NCBI GenBank assembly: GCA_964023205.1
Contig: OZ026843.1
Coordinates: forward strand, 1,349,029 to 1,413,028
Source of the DNA: Lutraria lutraria
Lineage: Eukaryota > Mollusca > Bivalvia > Venerida > Mactridae
Direction: 5' to 3'
DNA: 64,000 nucleotides
Shown: in pieces, positions 1 to 13,090 of the stretch
How the letters are laid out: each line of letters begins with the position of its first letter
Numbering within the stretch: position 1 is the stretch's first letter
Translations under genes and position numbers: made by a program
Notes under the pieces: generated by a model
Databases searched by the model: none
The model's input: the letters and a program-made list of their open reading frames with translations, nothing else
Told to the model about the DNA's origin: nothing

Positions 1-224
1 GTAGTCAGATTTATATCCTTACAACAACACCATCAACGTATGTTTCAGTGTATGTTAGCTGTGGTCAGATTTATATCCTTACAACAACACTAATCAACGT
101 ATGTTTCAGTGTATGTTAGCTGTGGTCAGATTTATATCCTGACAACAACACCGATCAACGTATGTTTCAGTGTATGTTACTTGTGGTCAGATTTATATCC
201 TTACAACAACACCAATCAACTTAT

Positions 225-1645
225 GTTTTAGTGTATGTTAGCTGTAGTCAGATTTATATCATTACAACAACACCATCAACTTTTGTTTCAGTGTATGTTA
301 GCTGTGGTCAGATTTATATCCTTACAACAACACCTACCAACGTATGTTTCAGTGTATGTTAGCTGTAGTCAGATTTATATCCTTACAACAACACCATCAA
401 CGTATTTTTCAGTGTAGGTTAGCTGTAGTCAGATTTATATCCTTACAACAACACCATCAACGTATGTTTTAGTGTATGTTAGCTGTAGTCAGATTTATAT
501 CCTTACAACAACACCATCAACGTATGTTTCAGTGTATGTTAGCTGTGGTCAGATTTATATCCTTACAACAACACTAATCAACGTATGTTTCAGTGTATGT
601 TAGCTGTGGTCAGATTTATATCCTGACAACAACACCGATCAACGTATGTTTCAGTGTATGTTAGCTGTGGTCAGATTTATATCCTTACAACAACACCATC
701 AACGTATGTTTCAGTGAAGGTTAGCTGTGGTCAGATTTATATCCTTACAACAATACCATCAACGTATGTTTCAGTGTATGTTAGCTGTTGTCAGATTTAT
801 ATCCTTACAACAACACCGATCAACGTATGTTTCAGTGTAGGTTAGCTGTGGTCAGATTTATATCCTTACAACAACACCAATCAACGTATGTTTCAGTGTA
901 GGTTAGCTGTGGTCAGATTTATATCCTTACAACAACACCAATCAACGTATGTTTCAGTGTAGGTTAGCTGTGGTCAGATTTATATCCTTACAACAACACC
1001 ATTAACGTATGTTTCAGTGTATGTTAGCTGTGGTCAGATTTATATCCTTACAACAACACCGATCAACGTATGTTTCAGTGTATGTTAGCTGTGGTCAGAT
1101 TTATATCCTTACAACAACACCAATCAACGTATGTTTCAGTGTATGTTAGCTGTGGTCAGATTTATATCCTGACAACATCACTAATCAACTTATGTTTTAG
1201 TGTATGTTAGCTCTGGTCAGATTTATATCCTTACAACAACACCAATCAACTTATGTTTCAGTGTATGTTAGCTGTGGTCAGATTTATATCCTTACAACAA
1301 CACCTACCAACGTATGTTTCAGTGTATGTTAGCTGTAGTCAGATTTATATCCTTACAACAACACCTACCAACGTATGTTTCTGTGTATGTTAGCTGTGGT
1401 CAGATTTATATCCTTACAACAACACCTACCAACGTATATTTCAGTGTATGTTAGCTGTAGTCAGATTTATATCCTTACAACAACACCTACCAACGTATGT
1501 TTCAGTGTAGGTTAGCTGTAGTCAGATTTATATCCTTACAACAACACCATCAACGAATGTTTCAGTGTATGTTAGCTGCAGTCAGATTTATATCCTTACA
1601 ACAACACCTACCAACGTATGTTTCAGTGTATGTTAGCTGTGGTCA
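225..1645 (+). repeat. Duplicated block I, copy 1 (offset 4,788 bp to copy 2)
   Basis: Rare markers are shared with 5,013-6,434 at a constant offset of 4,788-4,789 bp. They are TATATCATT at 255 (copy at 5,043), CAACTTTTG near 278, CAGTGAAGG at 712 (copy at 5,501), the CAATACCATC linker near 750, CACCATTAAC near 1,000, GTTTCTGTG near 1,378 and the GCTGCAGTC core near 1,575. The copies diverge after about 1,645. Copy 1 then has two CACCTACC monomers and an AACATC monomer; copy 2 goes straight to ATCACTAATC. The CAGTGAAGG step from 4,788 to 4,789 is explained by a CACCATC/CACCAATC length difference. Confidence 0.85.
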
Positions 1646-2103
1646 GATTTATATCCTTACAACAACACCTACCAACGTATGTTTCAGTGTATGTTAGCTG
1701 TAGTCAGATTTATATCCTTACAACAACAACATCAACGTATGTTTCAGTTTACGTTAGCTGTGGTCAGATTTACATCCTTACAACATCACTAATCAACTTA
1801 TGTTTTAGTGTATGTTAGCTGTGGTCAGATTTATATCCTTACAACAACACCAATCAACTTATGTTTTAGTGTATGTTAGTTGTGGTCAGATTTATATCCT
1901 AACAACATCACTAATCAACGTATGTTTTAGTGTATGTTAGCTGTGGTCAGATTTATATCCTGACAACAACACCAATCAACTTATGTTTTAGTGTATGTTA
2001 GCTGTAGTCAGATTTATATCCTTACAACAACACCATCAACTTTTGTTTCAGTGTATGTTAGCTGTGGTCAGATTTATATCCTTACAACAACACCTACCAA
2101 CGT

Positions 2104-4300
2104 ATGTTTCAGTGTATGTTAGCTGTAGTCAGATTTATATCCTTACAACAACACCATCAACGTATTTTTCAGTGTAGGTTAGCTGTAGTCAGATTTATAT
2201 CCTTACAACAACACCATCAACGTATGTTTCAGTGTAGTTTAGCTGTAGTCAGATTTATATCCTTACAACAACACCAATCAACGTTTGTTTCAGTGTATGT
2301 TAGCTGTGGTCAGATTTATATCCTTACAACAACACCTACCAACGTATGTTTCAGTGTATGTTAGCTGTGGTCAGATTTATATCCTTACAACAACACCTAC
2401 CAACGTATGTTTCAGTGTATTTTAGCTGTAGTCAGATTTATATCCTTACAACAACAACATCAACGTATGTTTCAGTTTAGGTTAGCTGTGGTCAGATTTA
2501 TATCCTTACAACATCACTAATCAACTTATGTTTTAGTGCATGATAGCTGTGGTCAGATTCATATCCTTACAACAACACCAATCAACTTATATTTTAGTGT
2601 ATGTTTGTTGTGGTCAGATTTATATCCTAACAACATCACTAATCAACGTATGTTTTTGTGTATGTTAGCTGTGGTCAGATTTATATCCTGACAACAACAC
2701 CAATCAACTTATGTTTTAGTGTATGTTAGCTGTAGTCAGATTTATATCCTTACAACAACACCATCAACGTATGTTTTAGTGTATGTTAGCTGTGGTCAGA
2801 TTTATATCCTTACAACAACACCGATCAACGTATATTTCAGTGTATGTTAGCTGTGGTCAGATTTATATCCTGACAACAACACCAATCAACGTATGTTTCA
2901 GTGTATGTTAGCTGTGGTCAGATTTATATCCTTACAACAACACCAATCAACGTATGTTTCAGTGTAGGTTAGCTGTGTTCAGATTTATATCCTGACAACA
3001 TCAATCAACTTATGTTTTAGTGTATGTTAGCTGTGGTCAGATTTATATCCTTACAACATTACTAATCAACTTATGTTTTAGTGTATGTTAGCTGTGGTCA
3101 GATTTATATCCTGACAACATCACTAATCAACTTATGTTTCAGTGTATGTTAGCTGTGGTCAGATTTATATCTCGACAACAACAATCAACGTATGTTTCAG
3201 TGTATGTTAGCTGTGGTCAGATTTATATCCTTACAACAACACCTACCAACGTATGTTTCAGTGTATGTTAGCTGTAGTCAGATTTATATCCTTACAACAA
3301 CACCATCAACGTATTTTTCAGTGTAGGTTAGCTGTAGTCAGATTTATATCCTTACAACAACACCATCAACGTATCTTACAGTGTAGTTTAGCTGTAGTCA
3401 GATTTATATCCTTACAACAACACCAATCAACGTTTGTTTCAGTGTATGTTAGCTGTGGTCAGATTTATATCCTTACAACAACACCTACCAACGTATGTTT
3501 CAGTGTATGTTAGCTGTGGTCAGATTTATATCCTTACAACAACACCTACCAACGTATGTTTCAGTGTATGTTAGCTGTAGTCAGATTTATATCCTTACAA
3601 CAACAACATCAACGTATGTTTCAGTTTAGGTTAGCTGTGGTCAGATTTATATCCTTACAACATCACTAATCAACTTATGTTTTAGTGTATGTTAGCTGTG
3701 GTCAGATTTATATCCTTACAACAACACCAATCAACTTATGTTTTAGTGTATGTTAGTTGTGGTCAGATTTATATCCTAACAACATCACTAATCAACGTAT
3801 GTTTTAGTGTATGTTAGCTGTGGTCAGATTTATATCCTGACAACAACACCAATCAACTTATGTTTTAGTGTATGTTAGCTGTAGTCAGATTTATATTCTT
3901 ACAACAACACCATCAACTTTTGTTTCAGTGTATGTTAGCTGTGGTCAGATTTATATCCTTACAACAACACCTACCAACGTATGTTTCAGTGTATGTTAGC
4001 TGTAGTCAGATTTATATCCTTACAACAACACCATCAACGTATTTTTCAGTGTAGGTTAGCTGTAATCAGATTTATATCCTTACAACAACACCATCAACGT
4101 ATGTTTCAGTGTAGTTTAGCTGTAGTCAGATTTATATCCTTACAACAACACCAATCAACGTTTGTTTCAGTGTATGTTAGCTGTGGTCAGATTTATATCC
4201 TTAAAACAACACCTACCAACGTATGTTTCAGTGTATGTTAGCTGTGGTCAGATTTATATCCTTACAACAACACCTACCAACGTATGTTTCAGTGTATGTT
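2104..4300 (+). repeat. 728-bp higher-order repeat (12-mer) units, left cluster
   Basis: The marker GTATTTTTCAG occurs at 2,162, 3,311 and 4,039. The last two are exactly 728 bp apart. The unit contains, in order: two CACCATC monomers (the first following GTATTTTTC), CACCAATC with CAACGTTTG, two CACCTACC, one AACATC with CAGTTTAGG, ATCACTAATC, CACCAATC, CCTAAC plus ATCACTAATC, CACCAATC, CACCATC with CAACTTTTG, and CACCTACC. That is eight 61-bp and four 60-bp monomers, summing to 728. The 1,149-bp gap between 2,162 and 3,311 is one unit interrupted by seven different monomers around 2.7-3.2 kb. Confidence 0.85.
2930..3240 (+). repeat. GTGTTCAG / ATCAATC module inside the 728-bp cluster
   Basis: A short run interrupts the 728-bp order. 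A monomer with GCTGTGTTCAG and a 58-bp CATCAATC linker is followed by three D-type ATTACTAATC/ATCACTAATC monomers, then a TCTCGAC/ACAACAATC 58-bp monomer. The same order appears near 23,730-23,970 and 26,390-26,630. The GTGTTCAG/CATCAATC pair alone is also found near 7,450 and 9,270. It is therefore a mobile cassette within the array. Confidence 0.7.
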
Positions 4301-5012
4301 AGCTGTAGTCAGATTTATATCCTTACAACAACAACATCAACGTATGTTTCAGTTTAGGTTAGCTGTGGTCAGATTTATATCCTTACAACATCACTAATCA
4401 ACTTATGTTTTAGTGCATGTTAGCTGTGGTCAGATTTATATCCTTACAACAACACCAATCAACTTATGTTTTAGTGTATGTTAGTTGTGGTCAGATTTAT
4501 ATCCTAACAACATCACTAATCAACGTATGTTTTAGTGTATGTTAGCTGTGGTCAGATTTATATCCTTACAACAACACCAATCAACTTATGTTTTAGTGTA
4601 TGTTAGCTGTAGTCAGATTTATATCCTTACAACAACACCATCAACGTATGTTTCAGTGCATGTTAGCTGTGGTCAGATTTATATCCTGACAACATCACCA
4701 ATCAACTTATGTTTTAGTGTATGTTAGCTGTGGTCAGATTTATATCCTGACAACAACACCAATCAACATATGTTTTAGTGTATGTTAGCTGTGGTCAGAT
4801 TTATATCCTGACAACATCACTAATCAACGTATGTTTCAGTGTATGTTAGCTGTGGTCAGGTTTATATCCTTACAACAACACCAATCAACGTATGTTTCAG
4901 TGTAGGTTAGCTGTGGTCAGATTTATATCCTTACAACAACAATCAACGTATGTTTCAGTGTATGTTAGCTGTGGTCAGATTTATATCCTGACAACAACAC
5001 CAATCAACTTAT

Positions 5013-6434
5013 GTTTTAGTGTATGTTAGCTGTAGTCAGATTTATATCATTACAACAACACCATCAACTTTTGTTTCAGTGTATGTTAGCTGTGGTCAGA
5101 TTTATATCCTTACAACAACACCTACCAACGTATGTTTCAGTGTATGTTAGCTGTAGTCAGATTTATATCCTTACAACAACACCATCAACGTATTTTTCAG
5201 TGTAGGTTAGCTGTAGTCAGATTTATATCCTTACAACAACACCATCAACGTATGTTTTAGTGTATGTTAGCTGTAGTCAGATTTATATCCTTACAACAAC
5301 ACCATCAACGTATGTTTCAGTGTATGTTAGCTGTGGTCAGATTTATATCCCTACAACAACACTAATCAACGTATGTTTCAGTGTATGTTAGCTGTGGTCA
5401 GATTTATATCCTGACAACAACACCGATCAACGTATGTTTCAGTGTATGTTACTTGTGGTCAGATTTATATCCTTACAACAACACCAATCAACGTATGTTT
5501 CAGTGAAGGTTAGCTGTGGTCAGATTTATATCCTTACAACAATACCATCAACGTATGTTTCAGTGTATGTTAGCTGTTGTCAGATTTATATCCTTACAAC
5601 AACACCGATCAACGTATGTTTCAGTGTAGGTTAGCTGTGGTCAGATTTATATCCTTACAACAACACCAATCAACGTATGTTTCAGTGTAGGTTAGCTGTG
5701 GTCAGATTTATATCCTTACAACAACACCAATCAACGTATGTTTCAGTGTAGGTTAGCTGTGGTCAGATTTATATCCTTACAACAACACCATTAACGTATG
5801 TTTCAGTGTATGTTAGCTGTGGTCAGATTTATATCCTTACAACAACACCGATCAACGTATGTTTCAGTGTATGTTAGCTGTGGTCAGATTTATATCCTTA
5901 CAACAACACCAATCAACGTATGTTTCAGTGTAGGTTAGCTGTGGTCAGATTTATATCCTGACAACATCACTAATCAACTTATGTTTTAGTGTATGTTAGC
6001 TCTGGTCAGATTTATATCCTTACAACAACACCAATCAACTTATGTTTCAGTGTATGTTAGCTGTGGTCAGATTTATATCCTTACAACAACACCTACCAAC
6101 GTTTGTTTCAGTGTATGTTAGCTGTAGTCAGATTAATATCCTTACAACAACACCTACCAACGTATGTTTCTGTGTATGTTAGCTGTGGTCAGATTTATAT
6201 CCTTACAACAACACCTACCAACGTATATTTCAGTGTATGTTAGCTGTAGTCAGATTTATATCCTTACAACAACACCTACCAACGTATGTTTCAGTGTAGG
6301 TTAGCTGTAGTCAGATTTATATCCTTACAACAACACCATCAACGAATGTTTCAGTGTATGTTAGCTGCAGTCAGATTTATATCCTTACAACAACACCTAC
6401 CAACGTATGTTTCAGTGTATGTTAGCTGTAGTCA
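5013..6434 (+). repeat. Duplicated block I, copy 2
   Basis: Matches 225-1,645 at an offset of 4,788-4,789 bp, and also 27,418-28,670 at an offset of 22,405 bp in its first part. It carries GTTACTTGTGG at about 5,448, which copy 1 lacks at the equivalent place but which occurs near 178 in the flanking material. That indicates shuffling between neighbouring units. Downstream, at 6,551-6,600, it joins to TCAGATCTAT and GTATGCTTCAG monomers that are also found after the third copy near 28,775-28,815. Confidence 0.8.
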
Positions 6435-6959
6435 GATTTATATCCTTACAACATCACTAATCAACTTATGTTTCAGTGTATGTTAGCTGTGGTCAGATTT
6501 ATATCCTTACAAGAACAATCAACGTATGTTTCAGTGTATGTTAGCTGTGGTCAGATCTATATCCTTACAACAACAATCAACGTATGCTTCAGTGTATGTT
6601 AGCTGTGGTCAGATTTATATCCTGACAACATCACCAATCAACTTATGTTTCAGTGTATGTTAGCTGTGGTCAGATTTATATCCTTACAACATCACTAATC
6701 AACTTATGGTTTAGTGTATGTTAGCTGTGGTCAGATTTATATCCTGACAACATCACTAATCAACTTATGTTTTAGTGTATGTTAGCTGTGGTCAGATTTA
6801 TATCCTGACAACATCACTAATCAACTTATGGTTTAGTGTATGTTAGCTGTGGTCAGATTTATATCCTGACAACATCACTAATCAACTTATGTTTTAGTGT
6901 ATGTTAGCTGTGGTCAGATTTATATCCTGACAACATCACTAATCAACTTATGTTTTAGT

Positions 6960-7630
6960 GTATGTTAGCTGTGGTCAGATTTATATCCTTACAACAACAC
7001 TAATCATCTTATGTTTTAGTGTATGTTATCTGTGGTCAGATTTATATCCTGACAACATCACTAATCAACTTATGTTTTAGTGCATGTTAGCTGTGGTCAG
7101 ATTTATATCCTTACAACAACAATCAACTTATGTTTTAGTGTATGTTAGCTGTGGTCAGATTTATATCCTTACAACATCACTAATCAACTTATGTTTCAGT
7201 GTATGTTAGCTGTGGTCAGATTTAGATCCTTACAACAACAATCAACGTATGTTTCAGTGTATGTTAGCTGTGGTCAGATTTATATCCTGACAACATCACT
7301 AATCAACTTATGTTTTAGTGTATGTTAGCTATGGTCAGATTTATATCCTTACAACAACAATCAACGTATGTTTCAGTGTATGTTAGCTGTGGTCAGATTT
7401 ATATCCTTACAAAATCATTAATCAACTTATGTTTCAGTGTATGTTAACTGTGTTCAGATTTATATCCTGACAACATCAATCAACTTATGTTTTAGTGTAT
7501 GTTAGCTGTGGTCAGATTAATAACCTTACAACATCACTAATCAACTTTTGTTTTAGTGTATGTTAGCTGTGGTCAGATTTATATCCTGACAACATCATTA
7601 ATCAACTTATGTTTCAGTGTATGTTAGCTG
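6960..7630 (+). repeat. Copy 1 of a 1,815-bp-spaced duplication in domain II
   Basis: Shared rare variants fix an exact offset of 1,815 bp to 8,775-9,445. They are the GTTATCTGTGG core after 7,010, GTGCATGTTAG near 7,080, TTTAGATCCT at 7,221 (copy at 9,036), GCTATGG at 7,328 (copy at 9,143), ACAAAATCATTAATC near 7,410 and GTGTTCAG with CATCAATC near 7,450. Homology ends after CATCATTAATC near 7,600. There one copy continues with ATCACTAATC and the other with ACAACAATC. Confidence 0.85.
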
Positions 7631-8774
7631 TGGTCAGATTTATATCCTGACAACATCACTAATCAACTTATGTTTCAGTGTATGTTAGCTGTGGTCAGAT
7701 TTATATCCTGACAACATCACTAATCAACTTATGTTTCAGTGTATGTTAGCTGTGGTCAGATTTATATCCTGACAACAACACCAATCAACTTATGTTTCAG
7801 TGTAGTTTAGCTGTGGTCAGATTTATATCCTTACAACATCACTAATCAGCTTATGTTACAGTGTATGTTAGCTGTGGTCAGATTTATATCCTGACAACAT
7901 CACTAATCAAGTTATAATTTAGTGTATGTTAGCTGTGGTCAGATTTATATCCTGACAACATCACTAATCAACTTATGTTTTAGTGTATGTTAGCTGTGGT
8001 CAGATTTATATCCTGACAACATCACTAATCAACTTATGTTTTAGTGTATGTTAGCTGTGGTCAGATTTATATCCTGACAACATCACTAATCAACTTATGT
8101 TTTAGTGTATGTTAGCTGTGGTCAGATTTATATCCTGACAACATCACTAATCAACTTATGTTTTAGTGTATGTTAGCTGTGGTCAGATTTATATCCTGAC
8201 AACATCACTAATCAACTTATGTTTCCGTGTATGTTAGCTGTGGTCAGATTTATATCCTTACAACATCACTAATCAACTTATGTTTTAGTGTATGTCAGCT
8301 GTGGTCAGATTTATATCCTGACAACATCAATCAACTTATGTTTTAGTGTATGTTAGCTGTGGTCAGATTTATATCCTTACAACAACAACAATCAACTTAT
8401 GTTTCAGTGTATGTTAGCTGTGGTCAGATTTATATCCTTACAACAACACCAATCAACTTATGTTTTAGTGTATGTTAGCTGTGGTCAGATTTATATCCTT
8501 ACAACAACACCAATCAACTTATGTTTCAGTGTATGTTAGCTGTGGTCAGATTTATATCCTTACAACATCACTAATCTACTTATGTTTTAGTGTATGTTAG
8601 CTGTGGTCAGATTTATATCCTGACAACATCACTAATCAACTTATGTTTTAGTGTATGTTAGCTGTGGTCAGATTTATATCCTGACAACATCACTAATCAA
8701 CTTATGTTTTAGTGTATGTTAGCTGTGGTCAGATTTATATCCTGACAACATCACTAATCAACTGATGTTTTAGT

Positions 8775-9445
8775 GTATGTTAGCTGTGGTCAGATTTATA
8801 TCCTTACAACAACACTAATCAACTTATGTTTTAATGTATGTTATCTGTGGTCAGATTTATATCCTGACAACATCACTAATCAACTTATGTTTTAGTGCAT
8901 GTTAGCTGTGGTCAGATTTATATCCTTACAACAACAATCAATTTATGTTTTAGTGTATGTTAGCTGTGGTCAGATTTATATCCTTACAACATCACTAATC
9001 AACTTATGTTTCAGTGTATGTTAGCTGTGATCAGATTTAGATCCTTACAACAACAATCAACGTATGTTTCAGTGTATGTTAGCTGTGGTCAGATTTATAT
9101 CCTGACAACATCACTAATCAACTTATGTTTTAGTGTATGTTAGCTATGGTCAGATTTATATCCTTACAACAACAATCAACGTATGTTTCAGTGTATGTTA
9201 GCTGTGGTCAGATTTATATCCTTACAAAATCATTAATCAACTTATGTTTCAGTGTATGTTAGCTGTGTTCAGATTTATATCCTGACAACATCAATCAACT
9301 TATGTTTTAGTGTATGTTAGCTGTGGTCAGATTTATATCCTTACAACATCACTAATCAACTTATGTTTTAGTGTATGTTAGCTGTGGTCAGATTTATATC
9401 CTGACAACATCATTAATCAACTTATGTTTCAGTGTATGTTAGCTG
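8775..9445 (+). repeat. Copy 2 of the 1,815-bp-spaced duplication
   Basis: Counterpart of 6,960-7,630. It differs at several single sites: TTTTAATG in place of TTTTAGTG near 8,833, GTGATCAG near 9,030, and TATATCC where copy 1 has TAATAACC. Some time has therefore passed since duplication, unlike the nearly identical copies in the right half. Confidence 0.8.
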
Positions 9446-10599
9446 TGGTCAGATTTATATCCTTACAACAACAATCAACGTATGTTTCAGAGTAGGTTAG
9501 CTGTGGTCAGATTTATATCCTTACAACATCACTAATCAACTTATGTTTTAGTGTATGTTAGCTGTGGTCAGATTTATATCCTTCCAACATCACTAATCAA
9601 CTTATGTTTTAGTGTATGTTAGCTGTGGTCAGATTTATATCCTGACAACATCACCAATCAACTTATGTTTCAGTGTATGTTAGCTGTGGTCAATTTATAT
9701 CCTTACAACAACACTAATCAACTTATGTTTTAGTGTATGTTAGCTGTGGTCAGATTTATATCCTTACAACAACACCAATCAACTTATGTTTCAGTGTATG
9801 TTAGCTGTGGTCAGATTTATATCCTTACAAAGTCACTAATCAACTTATGTTTTAGTGTATGTTAGCTGTGGTCAGATTTATATCCTGACAACAACACTAA
9901 TCAACTTATGTTTTAGTGTATGTTAGCTGTGGTCAGATTTATATCCTGACAACATCACTAATCAACTTATGTTTTAGTGTATATTAGCTGTGGTCAGGAT
10001 TATTTCCTGACAACATCACTAATCAACTTATGTTTTAGTGTATGTTAGCTGTGGTCAGATTTATATCCTTACAACATCACTAATCAACTGATGTTTCAGT
10101 GTATATTAGCTGTGGTCAGATTTATATCCTTACAACAACAATCAACGTATGTTTCAGTGTATGTGAGCTGTGGTCATATTTATATCCTGACAACATCACT
10201 AATCAACTTATGTTTTAGTGTATGTTAGCTGTGGTCAGATTTATATCCTTACAACAACAATCAACGTATGTTTCAGTGTATGTTAGCTGTGATCAGATTT
10301 ATATCCTTACAACATCACTAATCATCTTACCTTTCTGTGTATGTTAGCTGTGGTCAGATTTATATCCTGACAACATCACTAATCAACGTATGTTTTAGTG
10401 TATGTTAGCTGTGGTCAGATTTATATCCTGACAACATCACTAATCGACTTATGTTTTAGTGTATGTTAGCTGTGGTCAGATTTATATCCTGACAACAACA
10501 CCAATCAACTTATGTTTCAGTGTATGTTAGCTGTGGTCAGATTTATATCCTGACAACATCACTAATCAACTTATGTTTTAGTGTATGTTAGCTGTGGTC

Positions 10600-11340
10600 A
10601 GATTTATATCCTTACAACAACAATCAACGTAAGTTTTAGTGTAGGTTAGCTGTGGTCAGATTTATATCTTGACAACAACAATCAACGTATGTTTCAGTGT
10701 ATGTTAGCTGTGGTCAGATTTATATCCTTACAACAACACCAATCAACGTATGTTTCAGTGTATGTTAGCTGTGGTCAGATTTATATCCTGACAACAACAA
10801 TCAACGTATGTTTCAGTGTATGTTAGCTGTGGTCAGATTTATATCCTTACAACAACACCAATCAACGTATGTTTCAGTGTATGTTAGCTGTGGTCAGATT
10901 TATATCCTGACAACAACAATCAACGTATGTTTAAGTGTATGTTAGCTGTGGTCAGATTTATATCCTGACAACATCACCAATCAACTTATGTTTTAGTGTA
11001 TGTTAGCTGTGGTCAGATTTATATCCTGACAACAACACCAATCAACATATGTTTTAGTGTATGTTAGCTGTGGTCAGATTTATATCCTGACAACATCACT
11101 AATCAACGTATGTTTCAGTGTATGTTAGCTGTGGTCAGGTTTATATACTTTCAACAACAATCAACGTATGTTTCAGTGTATGTTAGCTGTGGTCAGATTT
11201 ATATCCTTACAACAACAATCAACGTATGTTTCAGTGTATGTTAGCTGTGGTCAGATTTATATCCTGACAACATCGCTAATCAACGTATGTTTCAGTGTAT
11301 GTTAGCTGTGGTCAGATTTATATCCTTACAACAACACCAA
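10600..11340 (+). repeat. Alternating 58/61-bp monomers (119-bp dimer) and related units
   Basis: Between about 10,680 and 10,930 a 58-bp CCTGAC/ACAACAATC monomer alternates with a 61-bp CCTTAC/CACCAATC monomer, giving a 119-bp dimer. This is followed by ATCACCAATC, CACCAATC with AACATATG, ATCACTAATC, and a GTCAGGTTTATATACTTTC monomer near 11,135. The same succession belongs to the 720-bp HOR found further right, so this looks like a fragment of that family. Confidence 0.75.
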
Positions 11341-13090
11341 TCAACGTTTGTTTCAGTGTATGTTAGCTGTGGTCAGATTTATATCCTTACAACAACACCA
11401 ATCAACTTATGTTTTAGTGTATGTTAGCTGTAGTCAGATTTATATCCTTACAACAACACCATCAACGTATTTTTCAGTGTAGGTTAGCTGTAGTCAGATT
11501 TATATCCTTACAACAACACCATCAACGTATGTTTCAGTGTAGTTTAGCTGTAGTCAGATTTATATCCTTACAACAACACCAATCAACGTTTGTTTCAGTG
11601 TATGTTAGCTGTGGTCAGATTTATATCCTTACAACAACACCTACCAACGTATGTTACAGTGTATGTTAGCTGTGGTCAGATTTATATCCTTACAACAACA
11701 CCTACCAACGTATGTTTCAGTGTATGTTAGCTGTAGTCAGATTTATATCCTTACAACAACACCAATCAACGTATGTTTCAGTGTATGTTAGCTGTGGTCA
11801 GATTTATATCTTTACAACAACACTAATCAACTTATGTTTTAGTGTAGGTTACCTGTGGTCAGATTTATATCCTTACAACATCACTAATCAACTTATGTTT
11901 TAGTGTATGTTAGCTGTGGTCAGATTTATATCCTTACAACAACACCAATCAACTTATGTTTCAGTGTATGTTAGCTGTGGTCAGATTTATATCCTAACAA
12001 CATCACTAATCAACGTATGTTTTAGTGTATGTTAGCTGTGGTCAGATTTATATCCTTACAACAACACCAATCAACTTATGTTTTAGTGTATGTTAGCTGT
12101 GGTCAGATTTATATCCTTACAACATCACTAATCAACGTATGTTTTAGTGTATGTTAGCTGTGGTCAGATTTATATCCTTACAACAACACCAATCAACTTA
12201 TGTTTTAGTGTATGTTAGCTGTAGTCAGATTTATATCCTTACAACAACACCATCAACGTATGTTTCAGTGTATGTTAGCTGTGGTCCGATTTATATCCTT
12301 ACAACAACACCGATCAACGTATGTTTCAGTGTATGTTAGCTGTGGTCAGATTTATATCCTGACAACAACACCGATCAACGTATGTTTCAGTGTATGTTAG
12401 CTGTGGTCAGATTTATTTCCTTAAAACAACACCAATCAACGTATGTTTCAGTGAAGGTTAGCTGTGGTCAGATTTATATCCTTACAACAACACCATCAAC
12501 GTATGTTTCAGTGTATGTTAGCTGTTGTCAGATTTATATCCTTACAACAACACCGATCAACGTATGTTTCAGTGTAGGTTAGCTGTGGTCAGATTTATAT
12601 CCTTACAACAACACCAATCAACGTATGTTTCAGTGTAGGTTAGCTGTGGTCAGATTTATATCCTTACAACAACACCAATCAACGTATGTTTCAGTGTAGG
12701 TTAGCTGTGGTCAGATTTATATCCCTACAACAACACCATTAACGTATGTTTCAGTGTATGTTAGCTGTGGTCAGATTTATATCCTTACAACAATACCGAT
12801 CAACGTATGTTTCAGTGTAGGTTAGCTGTGGTCAGATTTATATCCTTACAACAACACCAATCAACGTATGTTTCAGTGTAGGTTAGCTGTGGTCAGATTT
12901 ATATCCTGACAACATCACTAATCAACTTATGTTTTAGTGTATGTTAGCTCTGGTCAGATTTATATCCTTACAACAACACCAATCAACTTATGTTTCAGTG
13001 TATGTTAGCTGTGGTCAGATTTATATCCTTACAACAACACCTACCAACGTATGTTTCAGTGTATGTTAGCTGTGGTCAGATTTATATCCT
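11340..13090 (+). repeat. Block I / 728-type monomers, third region
   Basis: Returns to CACCATC, CACCTACC and CACCGATC linkers. The marker GTATTTTTCAG is at 11,467. CAGTGAAGG occurs near 12,450 and GTTGTCAG with CCTTAC near 12,521. The CACCATTAAC monomer (near 12,735) and the GCTCTGGTC core (near 12,946) follow in the same order as in block I. It is more diverged and rearranged than the two copies in domain I. Confidence 0.75.

Larger units (their letters stand above)
1..6470 (+). repeat. Array domain I: 60/61-bp monomers rich in CACCATC, CACCTACC and CACCGATC linkers
   Basis: This domain is dominated by CCTTAC-type monomers with CAACGTATG and TTTCAG. It contains many 60-bp CACCATC units, which are rare in the following domain. 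TGTAGTCAG cores are common here. It includes a partial 8-monomer (about 484-bp) tandem duplication at 1-165 versus 485-649, 728-bp HOR units near 2-4.3 kb, and two copies of a ~1.4-kb block (225-1,645 and 5,013-6,434). No gene is present. Confidence 0.85.
6600..10600 (+). repeat. Array domain II: near-homogeneous 61-bp D-type monomers, CpG-poor
   Basis: The dominant monomer reads CCTGAC, CATCACTAATC, AACTTATG, TTTTAG. At about 7,920-8,220 five successive monomers look essentially identical. In this type the usual CAACGTATG is CAACTTATG, so the only CpG of the standard monomer is missing. A few 58-bp ACAACAATC monomers keep the CpG. No fixed HOR period dominates, although one 1,815-bp duplication is visible. 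Odd members are GATTAATAACC near 7,517, a 59-bp monomer with GGTCAATTT near 9,690, CAGGATTATTTCC near 9,995 and CATCTTACCTTTC near 10,323. Confidence 0.85.
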
